A stretch of 64,000 bases of DNA, taken from the NCBI GenBank assembly GCA_016191465.1, contig JACPOP010000015.1, positions 1 through 64,000 on the forward strand. The letters run 5' to 3'. Source of the DNA: Chloroflexota bacterium (GTDB lineage Bacteria; Chloroflexota; UBA6077; CF-72). Position numbers and translations under genes: made by a program. The stretch's first letter is position 1; every line of letters begins with the position of its first letter. This document shows, in pieces, positions 1 to 8,006 of this stretch. The notes under the pieces are model-generated. The model had not been told where the DNA came from. It searched no databases and worked only from the letters and a program-made list of their open reading frames with translations.

Positions 1-2
1 GC

Positions 3-140
3 GGCGCCGAAGATCGCGTGTGCGTGGTGCTGTCCTACGATCCCCCGGGCGCCGCACCGGCGGCCACGGCCGACCGGCTCAACACGTACCTGTACACCAC
101 CCGCCAGGTCGGCCCGGACGACCCGAATTACAGGGGCTGA
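3..140 (+). CDS. C-terminal fragment of an unknown protein (partial)
   Basis: An open frame enters from the left edge and ends at TGA 138-140, giving 45 residues that end in DDPNYRG. The residue mix (VCVVLSYDPPG, then a helix-like stretch and LNTYLYTTRQ) looks like genuine protein, and the frame is more convincing than the overlapping one in another register. No start, domain or family can be recognised because the gene begins outside the window. It reads toward rpmB, about 290 bases downstream, and is probably a separate transcription unit. Confidence 0.5.
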   Translation, partial: GAEDRVCVVLSYDPPGAAPAATADRLNTYLYTTRQVGPDDPNYRG

Positions 141-431
141 GACGCCTGACGGATGCCGCCGGCAGCGTGACTCTTCTGGGCGAGAGCACCGATGGCACGA
201 ACACCCTGGTCTTGGCACCACCACGCCAGACGAACAGGGGGCAGCACCAGCCGAGCGGGTGAGCCGCGGGGCGCAGGGTTTGAGTAGCCGCGCCGGATGC
301 ACTTCGGGTAAGGTGCGTTCACTCGCTCGACCGGTCCGGTGTTCGCGCACGGCGCGTCGCGGGCGGAGCGTTCTCGGCGGCGGCAATCGGGCCGCGTACG
401 CCTCGTGCCTATCCCTGAACCTGGAGTCCTA

Positions 432-623
432 ATGGCCAATCGCTGCGCTCTGTGCGGCAAGGGCGTGACCTTCGGTCACAACGTGAGCCACTCGAATCGA
501 AAGACGAACCGCCGCTGGCTGCCGAACATCCAGAAGACCCTGGTTTCCGTGAACGGCGCACAACGCCGCGTGGACGCCTGCACCCGCTGCATCCGCACGC
601 TGCGGAAGCAGGCGGTCGCCTGA
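432..623 (+). CDS. rpmB: 50S ribosomal protein L28
   Basis: This 63-residue protein has the L28 signature: [20 protein letters not shown] at the N terminus, then R-rich [11 protein letters not shown] and a closing CTRCIRTL. The paired Cys-x2-Cys motifs make it the zinc-ribbon form. L28 is a late-assembling large-subunit protein near the E site. ATG at 432 was chosen because it begins the family consensus; the same frame is open further upstream, but that extension (with poly-Arg/Ser) resembles no ribosomal protein. It is alone on the plus strand, convergent with the minus-strand rpe. Confidence 0.93.
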   Translation: MANRCALCGKGVTFGHNVSHSNRKTNRRWLPNIQKTLVSVNGAQRRVDACTRCIRTLRKQAVA

Positions 624-688
624 CCGCCGCGCCGACGCGGAGTTGATCCACGAGGGCGGCGGGGTCATTCCTCCACCCCATAAACACG

Positions 689-1354
689 TCAGGCGAGGGT
701 CTGGCGAAGCGCCACGAGGTTCGCGGCCGGTCCCTCTCCGCCCTGGTACACGAAGGAGCCTGCTACGAGCACGTCGGCGCCCGCATCGGTCGCCGCGCGG
801 GCGTTGTGCAGCTTGATGCCGCCGTCCACCTCCAGGGCGCAGGCCGGGTTGATGGCGTCGATCAGCGCGCGCGCCTGACGCAGCTTGCGCAGCGCTCGCG
901 GGATGAATGCCTGGCCGCCAAAGCCGGGGTTCACCGACATCACCAGCAACAGGTCGAGGTCCTCGACGAGATCCTCGGCGAGCGCCACCGGGGAGCCCGG
1001 GTTTAGCGCCAGGCCTGCCTGGCTGCCGCGCGCACGGATCTCTGACAGCGTGCGGTGGGGATGCCGATCCGCCTCCAGGTGGATCGTCAGCACGTTCGCA
1101 CCGGCGTCGACGAAGCTGCCGACGTACCGGCGCGGCTCTGCCACCATCAGGTGTACGTCCAGCGGGAGACTGGTAGCGCGTCGGATGGCCTGGACCACCA
1201 TGGGGCCCAGGGTGATGTTCGGGACGAACGTGCCGTCCATGACGTCCACGTGAATCCAGTCGGCACCGCCCGCCTCGGCGGCCTGGATCTCGGCGGCCAG
1301 ACGGCCAAAATCGGCGTTGAGGAGGGAGGGAGCGAGTCGAACCCGGGCAGCCAC
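689..1354 (-). CDS. rpe: Ribulose-phosphate 3-epimerase
   Basis: Rpe interconverts ribulose 5-phosphate and xylulose 5-phosphate in the cytosolic pentose phosphate pathway. The 221 residues form a TIM barrel with the family landmarks in order: LAPSLLNADF at the N terminus, the metal-site HVDVMDG near 35-41, VHLMV near 67, MSVNPGFGGQ near 139-148, and the second metal Asp in EVDGGI near 175. The GTG start is preceded on the coding strand by a CACAAT-like -10 only about 6 bases away, so a very short leader is possible. It lies downstream of rlmN on the same strand. Confidence 0.94.
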   Translation of the reverse strand: MAARVRLAPSLLNADFGRLAAEIQAAEAGGADWIHVDVMDGTFVPNITLGPMVVQAIRRATSLPLDVHLMVAEPRRYVGSFVDAGANVLTIHLEADRHPHRTLSEIRARGSQAGLALNPGSPVALAEDLVEDLDLLLVMSVNPGFGGQAFIPRALRKLRQARALIDAINPACALEVDGGIKLHNARAATDAGADVLVAGSFVYQGGEGPAANLVALRQTLA

Positions 1355-1412
1355 GCCTCTATTGTGGCGGGTGCTCAGCCGCCGGCGGGCGCTGGGCGGA
1401 GGCGAGCGAGTC

Positions 1413-2546
1413 TCACGATGAAGCGGCGAGCGCCTGGTTGCGCCGGCGCTCCGTGAGGCGCAACTGGCCGCACGCGGCCAGGATGTCGCGACCGCGGTTC
1501 ACACGAACCGTGGCCCTCATACCGGCGCGGTCCAGGCGCCGCTGGAAGGACCGGGCGCGCTCCATGCTGGGCGCGCGCAGGCTCGGGTCCTCCGTGGGGT
1601 TCAATGGGATGAGATTGACGTGGGCCAGCCGCCCCTGGAGCAGCCGGGCGAGCGCGTCCGCCTGCTCGTCGGCATCGTTGACCCCGTCCATCAGCGTGTA
1701 CTCGTAGCTCACGCGTCGACCCGTGAGCGATGCGTAGGCGTCGGCCGCGGCGAGCACCTCGCGGATCGGCCAGCGCTTGTTCACCGGCATTAGGCTGCTC
1801 CGGAGCGCATCGTCGGGCGCGTGGAGCGAGATGGCCAGGCCGACCTGGAGCCCTTCGGTGGCCAGGCGGCGGATTTGGGGCACCAGCCCCGAGGTGGAGA
1901 TGGTGATCCGCCGCGCGCCGAGGTGCAGCCCCTCTGGGTGGGTGAGCAGGCGTACGGCGCGCAGCACCTCGTCGTAGTTCGCCATCGGCTCGCCCATGCC
2001 CATGAAGACCACGTTCGTCACGGGCCGGCCAGCGCGCTGGAACCGCAGCACCTGCTCTACGATCTCGCCCGCTTCCAGGTTGCGGGCAAAGCCAAACTGG
2101 CCTGTTACACAGAACACGCACGCCATGGCGCAGCCGGCCTGCGAGGACACGCAGATCGTCTTGCGTCCCTCTGGATCGCCTTCGGGTCGCGTGTTCATCT
2201 CCACGGCCTCGATCTCCTGGCTGTCGCCCAGGCTGAGCAGCAGCTTGCGGGTCAGGGTGTCGGCAGACTGCAGGGTGCGGATCACCTGGCCGGGGGTGAC
2301 CGGGGGCGCCGAGCGCAGGGCCTGCCGCAGCGAGGCCGGCAGGTCGGTCATCTGATCGAGATCAAACTCCTGGCGCTGATGGAGCCAGTGGAACACCTGC
2401 AACGCTCGGTAGCGCGGCTGCCCCATGTCGCCGAGCAGCGCGGCAAGCTCTTCGGGAAACATGCCCAGCAGGGTCCGCGCTGGCCGCGCTGGGCGCTGTT
2501 CGGCGATTTCGATGACGGATGGAGGAGCGGCTGGGGGTGCGGACAT
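1413..2546 (-). CDS. rlmN: Dual-specificity 23S rRNA/tRNA adenine-C2 methyltransferase
   Basis: RlmN is a radical-SAM enzyme that methylates C2 of 23S rRNA A2503 and, in studied species, tRNA A37. The sequence shows the radical-SAM cysteines in AGCAMACVFCVTGQFGF, the GMGEPMANYDEVLRA motif, SLHAPDD, and the C-terminal catalytic Cys in AACGQLRL. ATG at 2546 (MSAPPAAPP) gives 377 residues; an upstream in-frame start at 2585 would add 13 residues with no family similarity. It lies between fmt and rpe, all on the minus strand, about 95 bases after fmt, and is probably co-transcribed with it. Confidence 0.93.
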   Translation of the reverse strand: MSAPPAAPPSVIEIAEQRPARPARTLLGMFPEELAALLGDMGQPRYRALQVFHWLHQRQEFDLDQMTDLPASLRQALRSAPPVTPGQVIRTLQSADTLTRKLLLSLGDSQEIEAVEMNTRPEGDPEGRKTICVSSQAGCAMACVFCVTGQFGFARNLEAGEIVEQVLRFQRAGRPVTNVVFMGMGEPMANYDEVLRAVRLLTHPEGLHLGARRITISTSGLVPQIRRLATEGLQVGLAISLHAPDDALRSSLMPVNKRWPIREVLAAADAYASLTGRRVSYEYTLMDGVNDADEQADALARLLQGRLAHVNLIPLNPTEDPSLRAPSMERARSFQRRLDRAGMRATVRVNRGRDILAACGQLRLTERRRNQALAASS

Positions 2547-2642
2547 GGACAGGTGGATGGCTCGACCGAGGTGATGGGTGCACACGGAGTGCCGCGCGTG
2601 CGCTGGACCTGATCGAAACAGACTGTACGGCGCCCCCGCGGG

Positions 2643-3572
2643 TCAGGTGCCGAGATACGCCGTTGCCAGGGCTGGATAGCCGCGCAGCAGCTCCGACCCC
2701 GAGATTGGGCGCTTCCCTTCCAGTTGCACCTCATCGAGACGGAGCATCCCCTCGCCGGTCCCGACCGTTGGCTGTCCGAGATCGGAGGACACGGCGCCTG
2801 GCGCGGCGATCGCCGCGCCAGGCGCGGCGATCGCGCGCAGCACCTTGAGCAGCCGCCCATCCCAGGTGGTGAAAGCCTGGGGCCAGCCGCGCAGGGCGCG
2901 GACCTGCCGTTCGATGTCCACCGCCGGGCGTAACCAGTCGATATGGCCATCCTCCCGCTCCAGCTTGCGGCAGTAGGTGGCAGAGGCCTCGTCCTGCGCG
3001 GTCGGGCGCACCGAGCCGTCGGCTACGCCGGCCAAGGCTTTCACCAGCAGGCCCGCGCCGAGCTCCGCCAGGGTTGGCTCTAGCGACAGGTAATCGTCCT
3101 CGGACGTGATGGGCTGCCGCGCCTGGACGAGCACGGGGCCGGCATCCATCGCCGCGACGAGGCGGATGATGGTGACGCCGGTCTCCGTATCGCCGGCGAG
3201 CAAAGCCGACTGGATGGGCGCGGCACCTCGCCAGCGCGGGAGCAGCGATGGGTGGACGTTCAGGATGCCCAGCGGCGGGATCGCCAGGACGGACGGCGGG
3301 ATAAGGGCGGCGTACGCCGCGAGCGCCATGGCTTCCGCGCCGACCGAGCGGAGCCGGTCTGCCGCCGCTTCGCCCCGAACAGAAGCTGTCTCCCAGACGG
3401 CCAGGCCGCGCTCGGCGGCGAATCTGCCGACCGCCGTGGACTGCACCGGCCTTCCCCGCCCGGCGGGCCGGGCCGGCTGCGTGACCACCAGTGGCATCTC
3501 GTGGCCGGCGTCCAGGAGCGCCCGCAGGCTGGGCACCGCGAACACGGGGCTACCGAAGAAGACCAGTCGCAC
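2643..3572 (-). CDS. fmt: Methionyl-tRNA formyltransferase
   Basis: Fmt formylates initiator Met-tRNA using 10-formyl-tetrahydrofolate. The 309-residue product has the N-terminal Rossmann half (LVFFGSPVFAVPSL), the catalytic region ILNVHPSLLPRWRGAAPI near 104-121, the MDAGPVL motif, and the C-terminal anticodon-binding-like half (GWPQAFTTWDGRLLKVL). GTG is the start. Around residue 250 the peptide AIAAPGA is duplicated in tandem, encoded over a perfect DNA palindrome at 2794-2825. The usual partner def is not in the window. Confidence 0.93.
   Translation of the reverse strand: MRLVFFGSPVFAVPSLRALLDAGHEMPLVVTQPARPAGRGRPVQSTAVGRFAAERGLAVWETASVRGEAAADRLRSVGAEAMALAAYAALIPPSVLAIPPLGILNVHPSLLPRWRGAAPIQSALLAGDTETGVTIIRLVAAMDAGPVLVQARQPITSEDDYLSLEPTLAELGAGLLVKALAGVADGSVRPTAQDEASATYCRKLEREDGHIDWLRPAVDIERQVRALRGWPQAFTTWDGRLLKVLRAIAAPGAAIAAPGAVSSDLGQPTVGTGEGMLRLDEVQLEGKRPISGSELLRGYPALATAYLGT
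2794..2825. repeat. Perfect 32-bp palindrome inside fmt
   Basis: The two 16-base halves meeting at 2809/2810 are exact reverse complements with no loop. They cover codons for Ala, Ile and Pro, and the first half recurs partly at 2820-2836, producing the tandem AIAAPGA peptide. The reading frame of fmt is intact across it. Confidence 0.85.
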
Positions 3573-3756
3573 GTGTACCCGCCATGTCTCGCTGTCGAGT
3601 GCATCGTACCGGGGCCACCAGCTCTGGGCCGGCGCTCACGAGAACGTTCCTTCGCGTCGAGACGGTGCAGGGTGTGTATCATTACGCAAGAATGTTGTGT
3701 GCTCGGCAAGTGAGCACAACTCCGGCATCTTTCCGCGGAAGGAATGCCCGTGCTGA

Positions 3757-3837
3757 GAGCGCCTAACACAACTGCCACCGTCGTGCTGCCCGGGCCATCG
3801 CTGCCGAGGTCGACCCGCGAGCTTGTGTTAGGCACTC
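3757..3837. repeat. 81-bp element with 15-bp terminal inverted repeats
   Basis: The left end (GAGCGCCTAACACAA, 3757-3771) and right end (TTGTGTTAGGCACTC, 3823-3837) are inverted repeats with one mismatch. They enclose 51 GC-rich bases. The element lies between the divergently transcribed fmt and the vapBC-like pair. It has no open frame of its own. It could be a small non-autonomous mobile element or a strong hairpin in the antitoxin leader. Confidence 0.6.
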
Positions 3838-3885
3838 TTAGCAGTGTTGAAGCTTAAGCACGAAGTACCCAGGGAGGGTGAGCCA

Positions 3886-4101
3886 GTGGCGCTCGCGCGC
3901 AAGAACCTTGTCGTTGATCCCGAACGGGTGCGGGCGCTTGCTCAGCGGCGAGGCACCAGCGAGTCCGCTGCCGTTCGCGAGGCCGTCGAGGTTGCGCTGG
4001 CAGCTGAGGAGGTCATGTCTGTGATTCGCGATCTCCACGATCGGGATGCCTTCGCTGATGCCGAGGCGTGGTATGCGCGCCTGGAAGAGCAAGCGGACTA
4101 G
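3886..4101 (+). CDS. Ribbon-helix-helix-like antitoxin (VapB type)
   Basis: This 71-residue protein sits immediately before a PIN-domain toxin, the usual antitoxin-toxin order. The N-terminal part (KNLVVDPERVRALAQRRGTS followed by ESAAVREAVEVAL) fits a beta strand plus two helices of the ribbon-helix-helix DNA-binding class; the acidic tail (AFADAEAWYARLEEQAD) would be the toxin-masking region. GTG at 3886 is preferred because AGGGAGGGTG lies about five bases upstream; an in-frame GTG at 3844 lacks such a site. By analogy it would repress its own operon. Confidence 0.72.
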   Translation: MALARKNLVVDPERVRALAQRRGTSESAAVREAVEVALAAEEVMSVIRDLHDRDAFADAEAWYARLEEQAD

Positions 4102-4116
4102 CGGCCTCGTCCGCCC

Positions 4117-4560
4117 GTGGCCCGTCCGCTGGTCCCTGATACAACCGCGTTCATCTCGGTATTCCGCCACCCCGAGCTGTGGCCTGCGCTCGAACGGCCG
4201 CTGCGGGCGGGCCGAGTCTGGCTTTCCAGTGTCGTCGTGGCCGAGCTACTCGCGGGGACACGCGATGTCGCTGAAGCACGCCACGTCGACAGGCTCGTCT
4301 CGGCGATGCGCGAGATTCCGCCAGATGGACGGATCTTGACCCCGACCCCGCGGGAGTGGGCGATGGCCGGCCGCCTTCTCGCACGGAGAAGTCGCTTGTA
4401 CGGTGCGGTCGAGCCGCGAAACCACCTGGCAGACGTGCTGATCTTGCTCTCCGCGGCGCGCATTGGGGCCGAGATCCAGACCGCGAACCTGCGCCATTTC
4501 CAGGCGTGGGAACGTCTCGCACGGGCGGGCGGGCTGGATGTCGTCGTCGCTGGCGTCTAG
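4117..4560 (+). CDS. PIN-domain ribonuclease toxin (VapC type)
   Basis: This 147-residue protein has PIN-fold acidic residues in the expected order: Asp in PLVPDTTAF near residue 8, Glu in VVVAELLAGT near 43, Asp in HLADVLILLSA near 109, and TANLRHF near 126. VapC proteins cleave tRNA or rRNA in a Mg2+-dependent way and are held inactive by the partner encoded 15 bases upstream. The start is GTG. Base composition matches its neighbours, so a recent arrival is not obvious. Confidence 0.85.
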   Translation: MARPLVPDTTAFISVFRHPELWPALERPLRAGRVWLSSVVVAELLAGTRDVAEARHVDRLVSAMREIPPDGRILTPTPREWAMAGRLLARRSRLYGAVEPRNHLADVLILLSAARIGAEIQTANLRHFQAWERLARAGGLDVVVAGV

Positions 4561-4662
4561 GGGTAAGCGGCGCCGGGAGACGAGGCGCCCAAACGCCGGG
4601 GGCGCGCGACTGCCAGACCTTCGGGCCGGCGCTCGCTCCTGATCAGGGATCCGGCGGGTGGC

Positions 4663-4668
4663 TATAAT
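4663..4668 (+). promoter_or_regulatory. Candidate -10 box TATAAT before radC
   Basis: A perfect TATAAT lies between the vapC-like stop and radC. No good -35 hexamer is seen 16-18 bases upstream. If used, transcription would start near 4675, leaving a leader of about 155 bases before the chosen radC start. Confidence 0.45.
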
Positions 4669-4831
4669 CGCGCCGCCGCGGGCGATCTGCCCACGTGCGT
4701 TTCGAATCCTTCATCCTGGACGCCTGATTTCCGCTCCCGTGTCGAGGCGCCTTCCCGCCCTCACTGCCAAACGCTCGGGCCGGAATAGTGGCATCGCGGA
4801 GCTGGGCACCGAGGACGCCTACCGAATCGGC

Positions 4832-5524
4832 GTGAAGGACCTGCCGCCGGACCAGCGGCCGCGCGAGCGCCTGAAAGCGCGCGGAGCCCGCGACCTGCCC
4901 GATGCGGAGCTCCTGGCGATCATCCTCCGGGAGGGATCGAGCAAATACAACGCGGTCGACACGGGCATCTTGCTCCTCAACGGGCATGGAGGACTCCCGG
5001 GCATCGACAGCGCCACCCTCGACGACCTGCGGGTCTTTGGCGTCGGCGAGGTCAAGGCTATCCAGATCAAGGCGGCGCTGGAGCTGGGGAAGCGGGTGGC
5101 GACCATGCACCCGGGCCACCGCGCCCAGGTGAAGTCACCGCTCGATATCTTCAACCTTGTCCAGGGAGATATGAGCACACTGGAGCAAGAGCACCTGCGT
5201 GTGCTGCTGATGGACACCAAGAACCGCGTGATTACGAGTAAGAACCTGTACGTGGGAACGCTCAACAGCACCACGGTGCGGGTGGGCGAGCTGTTCCGTG
5301 AGGCGATCCGCGCCAACGCGGCGGCGATCGCCCTGGTGCACAACCACCCCAGCGGCGACCCCACGCCATCGCCGCAGGACGTCGAGCTGACCCGCGACGC
5401 GGCGAAAGCGGGACAGTTGTTAGACGTGGATGTGCTGGACCACGTGGTCGTTGGGCGTGGCCCCAACAACTACGTCAGCCTGAGAGAGCGCGGACTGGGC
5501 TTTCCACCGCGAGGAAGCGGATAG
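4832..5524 (+). CDS. radC: RadC/JAB-domain DNA repair-associated protein
   Basis: The 230-residue product follows the RadC plan: RPRERLKARGARDLPDAELL at the N terminus, a helix-hairpin-helix-like region (LRVFGVGEVKAIQIKAALEL), and a C-terminal JAMM metalloprotease-like domain with HNHPSGDPTPSPQDVELT near residue 170. Its enzymatic role is unproven in the family; the repair link is historical. GTG at 4832 gives the conserved N terminus; the frame is open back to 4658 but those residues do not resemble RadC. It is next to mreB, a neighbourhood common in bacteria. Confidence 0.88.
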   Translation: MKDLPPDQRPRERLKARGARDLPDAELLAIILREGSSKYNAVDTGILLLNGHGGLPGIDSATLDDLRVFGVGEVKAIQIKAALELGKRVATMHPGHRAQVKSPLDIFNLVQGDMSTLEQEHLRVLLMDTKNRVITSKNLYVGTLNSTTVRVGELFREAIRANAAAIALVHNHPSGDPTPSPQDVELTRDAAKAGQLLDVDVLDHVVVGRGPNNYVSLRERGLGFPPRGSG

Positions 5525-5531
5525 GAAACCT

Positions 5532-6605
5532 GTGAGCTTGCTTGGATCCATGATGGGCGTGTTTTCACGCGACATCGGCATTGACCTCGGAACCGCCAAC
5601 ACCCTGGTGCTGGTCCGGGGCAAGGGCATTGTCATCAACGAACCGTCTGTCGTCGCGATCGATGCCAAGACCAAGAAGCCGCTGGCGGTCGGCTCGGACG
5701 CCAAACGCATGGTCGGCCGAACGCCGGCGAACATCGTGGCCGTGCGGCCCTTGAAGGATGGCGTTATCAGCGACTTCGACGTGACTGAGCTGATGCTCCA
5801 CCACTTCATCCGCAAGGTGCACGAGAAGTTTGCGATCGTTCCCAAGCCGCGGGTGGTGGTGGGCATCCCGTCCGGGGTGACCGAGGTGGAGCGCCGCGCG
5901 GTCCACGATGCCGCGATCAACGCCGGCGCCCGCGAAGCGCACCTGATCGAGGAGCCGATGGCGGCGGCGATTGGCTCAGGTCTGCCGATCACCGAACCCG
6001 CTGGCTGCATGATTGTCGATATCGGGGGTGGCACCACCGAGGTGGCGGTGATCTCGCTGGGCGGCATCGTCGTGTCGCGCAGCATTCGTATCGCCGGCGA
6101 CGAGATGGACGAGAACATCGTCGCCTACATGCGCCAGCGCCACAACTTGCTCATCGGCGATCGCATGGCCGAAGAGGTCAAGATCGCCGCGGGGAATGCC
6201 TACTACGCCCTGAACGGTGAGTACCCCGAGCAACGGGTCCTGGTGCGCGGGCGCGACCTGGTAACGGGACTGCCGTCCCAGATCGAAGTGACCGGCGACG
6301 AGATCCGGGAAGCGATCCAGGTCTCGGTCAACCAGATCGTCGATGCCGTGACGGACACCATCGAGGAGACACCCCCCGAGCTTGTGGCCGATATGATGGT
6401 GCGCGGCATCACCCTGGCGGGAGGCGGATCGCTACTCCCAGGGCTTGCTGACCTTGTGGCGCAGCGGACGAAAATGCAGGTCCATCTCGCGGAAGATCCG
6501 CTGGGTTGCGTGGTGCGCGGCACGGGAAAGGTCTTGAACGAGTTGGAAGTTCTGCGTAAGGTGCTTGTAGATCCGCACGGAGGACGCCCCTTATACCGAC
6601 GATGA
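5532..6605 (+). CDS. mreB: Rod-shape-determining actin homologue MreB
   Basis: MreB polymerises under the inner membrane and guides lateral wall synthesis. The 357 residues carry the actin-fold nucleotide motifs: phosphate 1 in DIGIDLGTANTLV near 14-26, phosphate 2 in IVDIGGGTTEVAVISLGGI, and the adenosine motif in TLAGGGSLLPGL. GTG at 5532 follows AGGAAACC; an inner ATG at 5550 is an alternative. It is eight bases after radC and overlaps mreC by four bases (ATGA), so the mre genes are probably translationally coupled. Confidence 0.96.
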   Translation: MSLLGSMMGVFSRDIGIDLGTANTLVLVRGKGIVINEPSVVAIDAKTKKPLAVGSDAKRMVGRTPANIVAVRPLKDGVISDFDVTELMLHHFIRKVHEKFAIVPKPRVVVGIPSGVTEVERRAVHDAAINAGAREAHLIEEPMAAAIGSGLPITEPAGCMIVDIGGGTTEVAVISLGGIVVSRSIRIAGDEMDENIVAYMRQRHNLLIGDRMAEEVKIAAGNAYYALNGEYPEQRVLVRGRDLVTGLPSQIEVTGDEIREAIQVSVNQIVDAVTDTIEETPPELVADMMVRGITLAGGGSLLPGLADLVAQRTKMQVHLAEDPLGCVVRGTGKVLNELEVLRKVLVDPHGGRPLYRR

Positions 6606-7429
6606 TCGGCGGAGAGCCAAAGCGACGACAGGTGCCGCGCTGGGTCAGTACGGTGACCGTGCTGGTTGTGGCGGCGGTTCTGCTCGCTCCAGGCCCTTGG
6701 CGAGAGGTCGAGAAGTTGAGTACCACGGTGCTCGCGCCAATCCAGATGGGTGTCTCTGGCACCCTCGGTGAGGTTGGCGACGTCTTCGGCACGTTTCAGC
6801 GCGTCCGCGATCTGGCCGGGCAGAACACCGAGTTCCGGGACGAGATCGACCGCCTCCAGTCCGAGCTTGTGCGCATGCGCGAGCTCGAGGTGGAGAACCG
6901 CGATCTGCGAAACCTGCTCAGCTTGAAGGAGCGGACGGGGCCCGGCACGTTGCTCCCCGTGGCGGTCATTGGGCGGGACGATTCGCCCTACGTGCAAGCC
7001 GTCACGATTGACCGGGGCCAGACGGGCGGCGTCCAAAAGGGCAGCATCGTGGTCACCAACAAGGGGCTTGTCGGCCGCGTGGAGAGCGCCAACCCGGCCT
7101 CGGCCAAGGTTCGGCTGATCACAGACCTCAATAGCGCGGTGGCGATCCGCCTACAAACCGAGTCGCGCACCACCGGGGTCCTGCGCGGCCAGGCGTCGGG
7201 GAATGCGCTCATCATCGACTTCATCCCGCAGCAGGATCAGGTGCAGACTGGGGACATGGTGATCACCTCTGGCATGGGCGAGGTGTTCCCCGAGGGCCTG
7301 GTGGTGGGGCGTGTCTTGCGCACCCAGCGCAAGGATGCGGATCCTTTCCAGATGGCAGCCGTCGAGCCCGCCGTCGACATGAACAAGTTGGAACGGCTGT
7401 ACGTCCTGGTAGAGAACCCGGACCGCTAA
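6602..7429 (+). CDS. mreC: Rod-shape-determining protein MreC
   Basis: MreC links the MreB filament to the periplasmic side of the elongation machinery. The 275 residues begin with a short cytosolic segment, one membrane helix (VLVVAAVLLAPGPW near 18-32), a coiled coil around 60-115 (EFRDEIDRLQSELVRMRELE), then the twin beta-barrel region with VTIDRGQTGGVQKG and GDMVITSGMGEVFPEGLVVG. Length and order match the family. The start overlaps the mreB stop. Confidence 0.94.
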   Translation: MIGGEPKRRQVPRWVSTVTVLVVAAVLLAPGPWREVEKLSTTVLAPIQMGVSGTLGEVGDVFGTFQRVRDLAGQNTEFRDEIDRLQSELVRMRELEVENRDLRNLLSLKERTGPGTLLPVAVIGRDDSPYVQAVTIDRGQTGGVQKGSIVVTNKGLVGRVESANPASAKVRLITDLNSAVAIRLQTESRTTGVLRGQASGNALIIDFIPQQDQVQTGDMVITSGMGEVFPEGLVVGRVLRTQRKDADPFQMAAVEPAVDMNKLERLYVLVENPDR

Positions 7430-7457
7430 ACCAGGCTCACGGGCGCGCGGCGCCCGC

Positions 7458-7997
7458 GTGGCCCTGCGCTCCCTCCTCACCTTCTGTCACATCGTGCGCT
7501 TTCTTACAGCTTTCGCCTTCCTCACCATCGCGGTGGCGCTCCAGTCGGTCCTGGCCCTTCGCCTTCCCGTGGGCAGCGTGCGGCCGGACCTGCCGCTCGT
7601 GATCGTGCTCGCGTGGGCGATGTTGCGCGGCTCGAACGAAGCCGCCGCGGTGGGGTTCCTCGCCGGGGTGCTGCTTGATTCGGCGAGCGCGACGCCCTTC
7701 GGCGTCAACGCGGCGCTGCTGGGGATCGCGGGGTTTCTCACCGGCCTCGGCGAAACGAATCTCTACCGGGGCAATGTGGCCTTCTTTCTCGGGACTGGCG
7801 CGGTGGCGACCGCGGCCTACCACCTGCTGGAGTACCTGCTGCTCCAGGCGATGGGGGTTGGGCTTCCGTCCTTCTTGAGCGCCGTCCTTGCGTCTGTCCC
7901 AGCAGCCGTCCTCAATGCGCTCTTGCTGGTGCCCGCCTTCCTCCTCGTGCGGCACACCCTGCGCGCGCTCACCGGCTGGCGCGAGCTGCGGATCTAA
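7458..7997 (+). CDS. mreD: Rod-shape-determining protein MreD
   Basis: This 179-residue, very hydrophobic protein lies between mreC and rodA, the canonical MreD position. About five membrane segments are visible, including FLTAFAFLTIAVALQSVLAL near the N terminus and the motif RPDLPLVIVLAWAML-RGS that marks the family, followed by GFLAGVLLDSASATPFGVNA. It starts at GTG. MreD is an integral part of the elongasome; sequence conservation is low, so context carries much of the call. Confidence 0.9.
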   Translation: MALRSLLTFCHIVRFLTAFAFLTIAVALQSVLALRLPVGSVRPDLPLVIVLAWAMLRGSNEAAAVGFLAGVLLDSASATPFGVNAALLGIAGFLTGLGETNLYRGNVAFFLGTGAVATAAYHLLEYLLLQAMGVGLPSFLSAVLASVPAAVLNALLLVPAFLLVRHTLRALTGWRELRI

Positions 7998-8006
7998 CGG
8001 GCGCCC

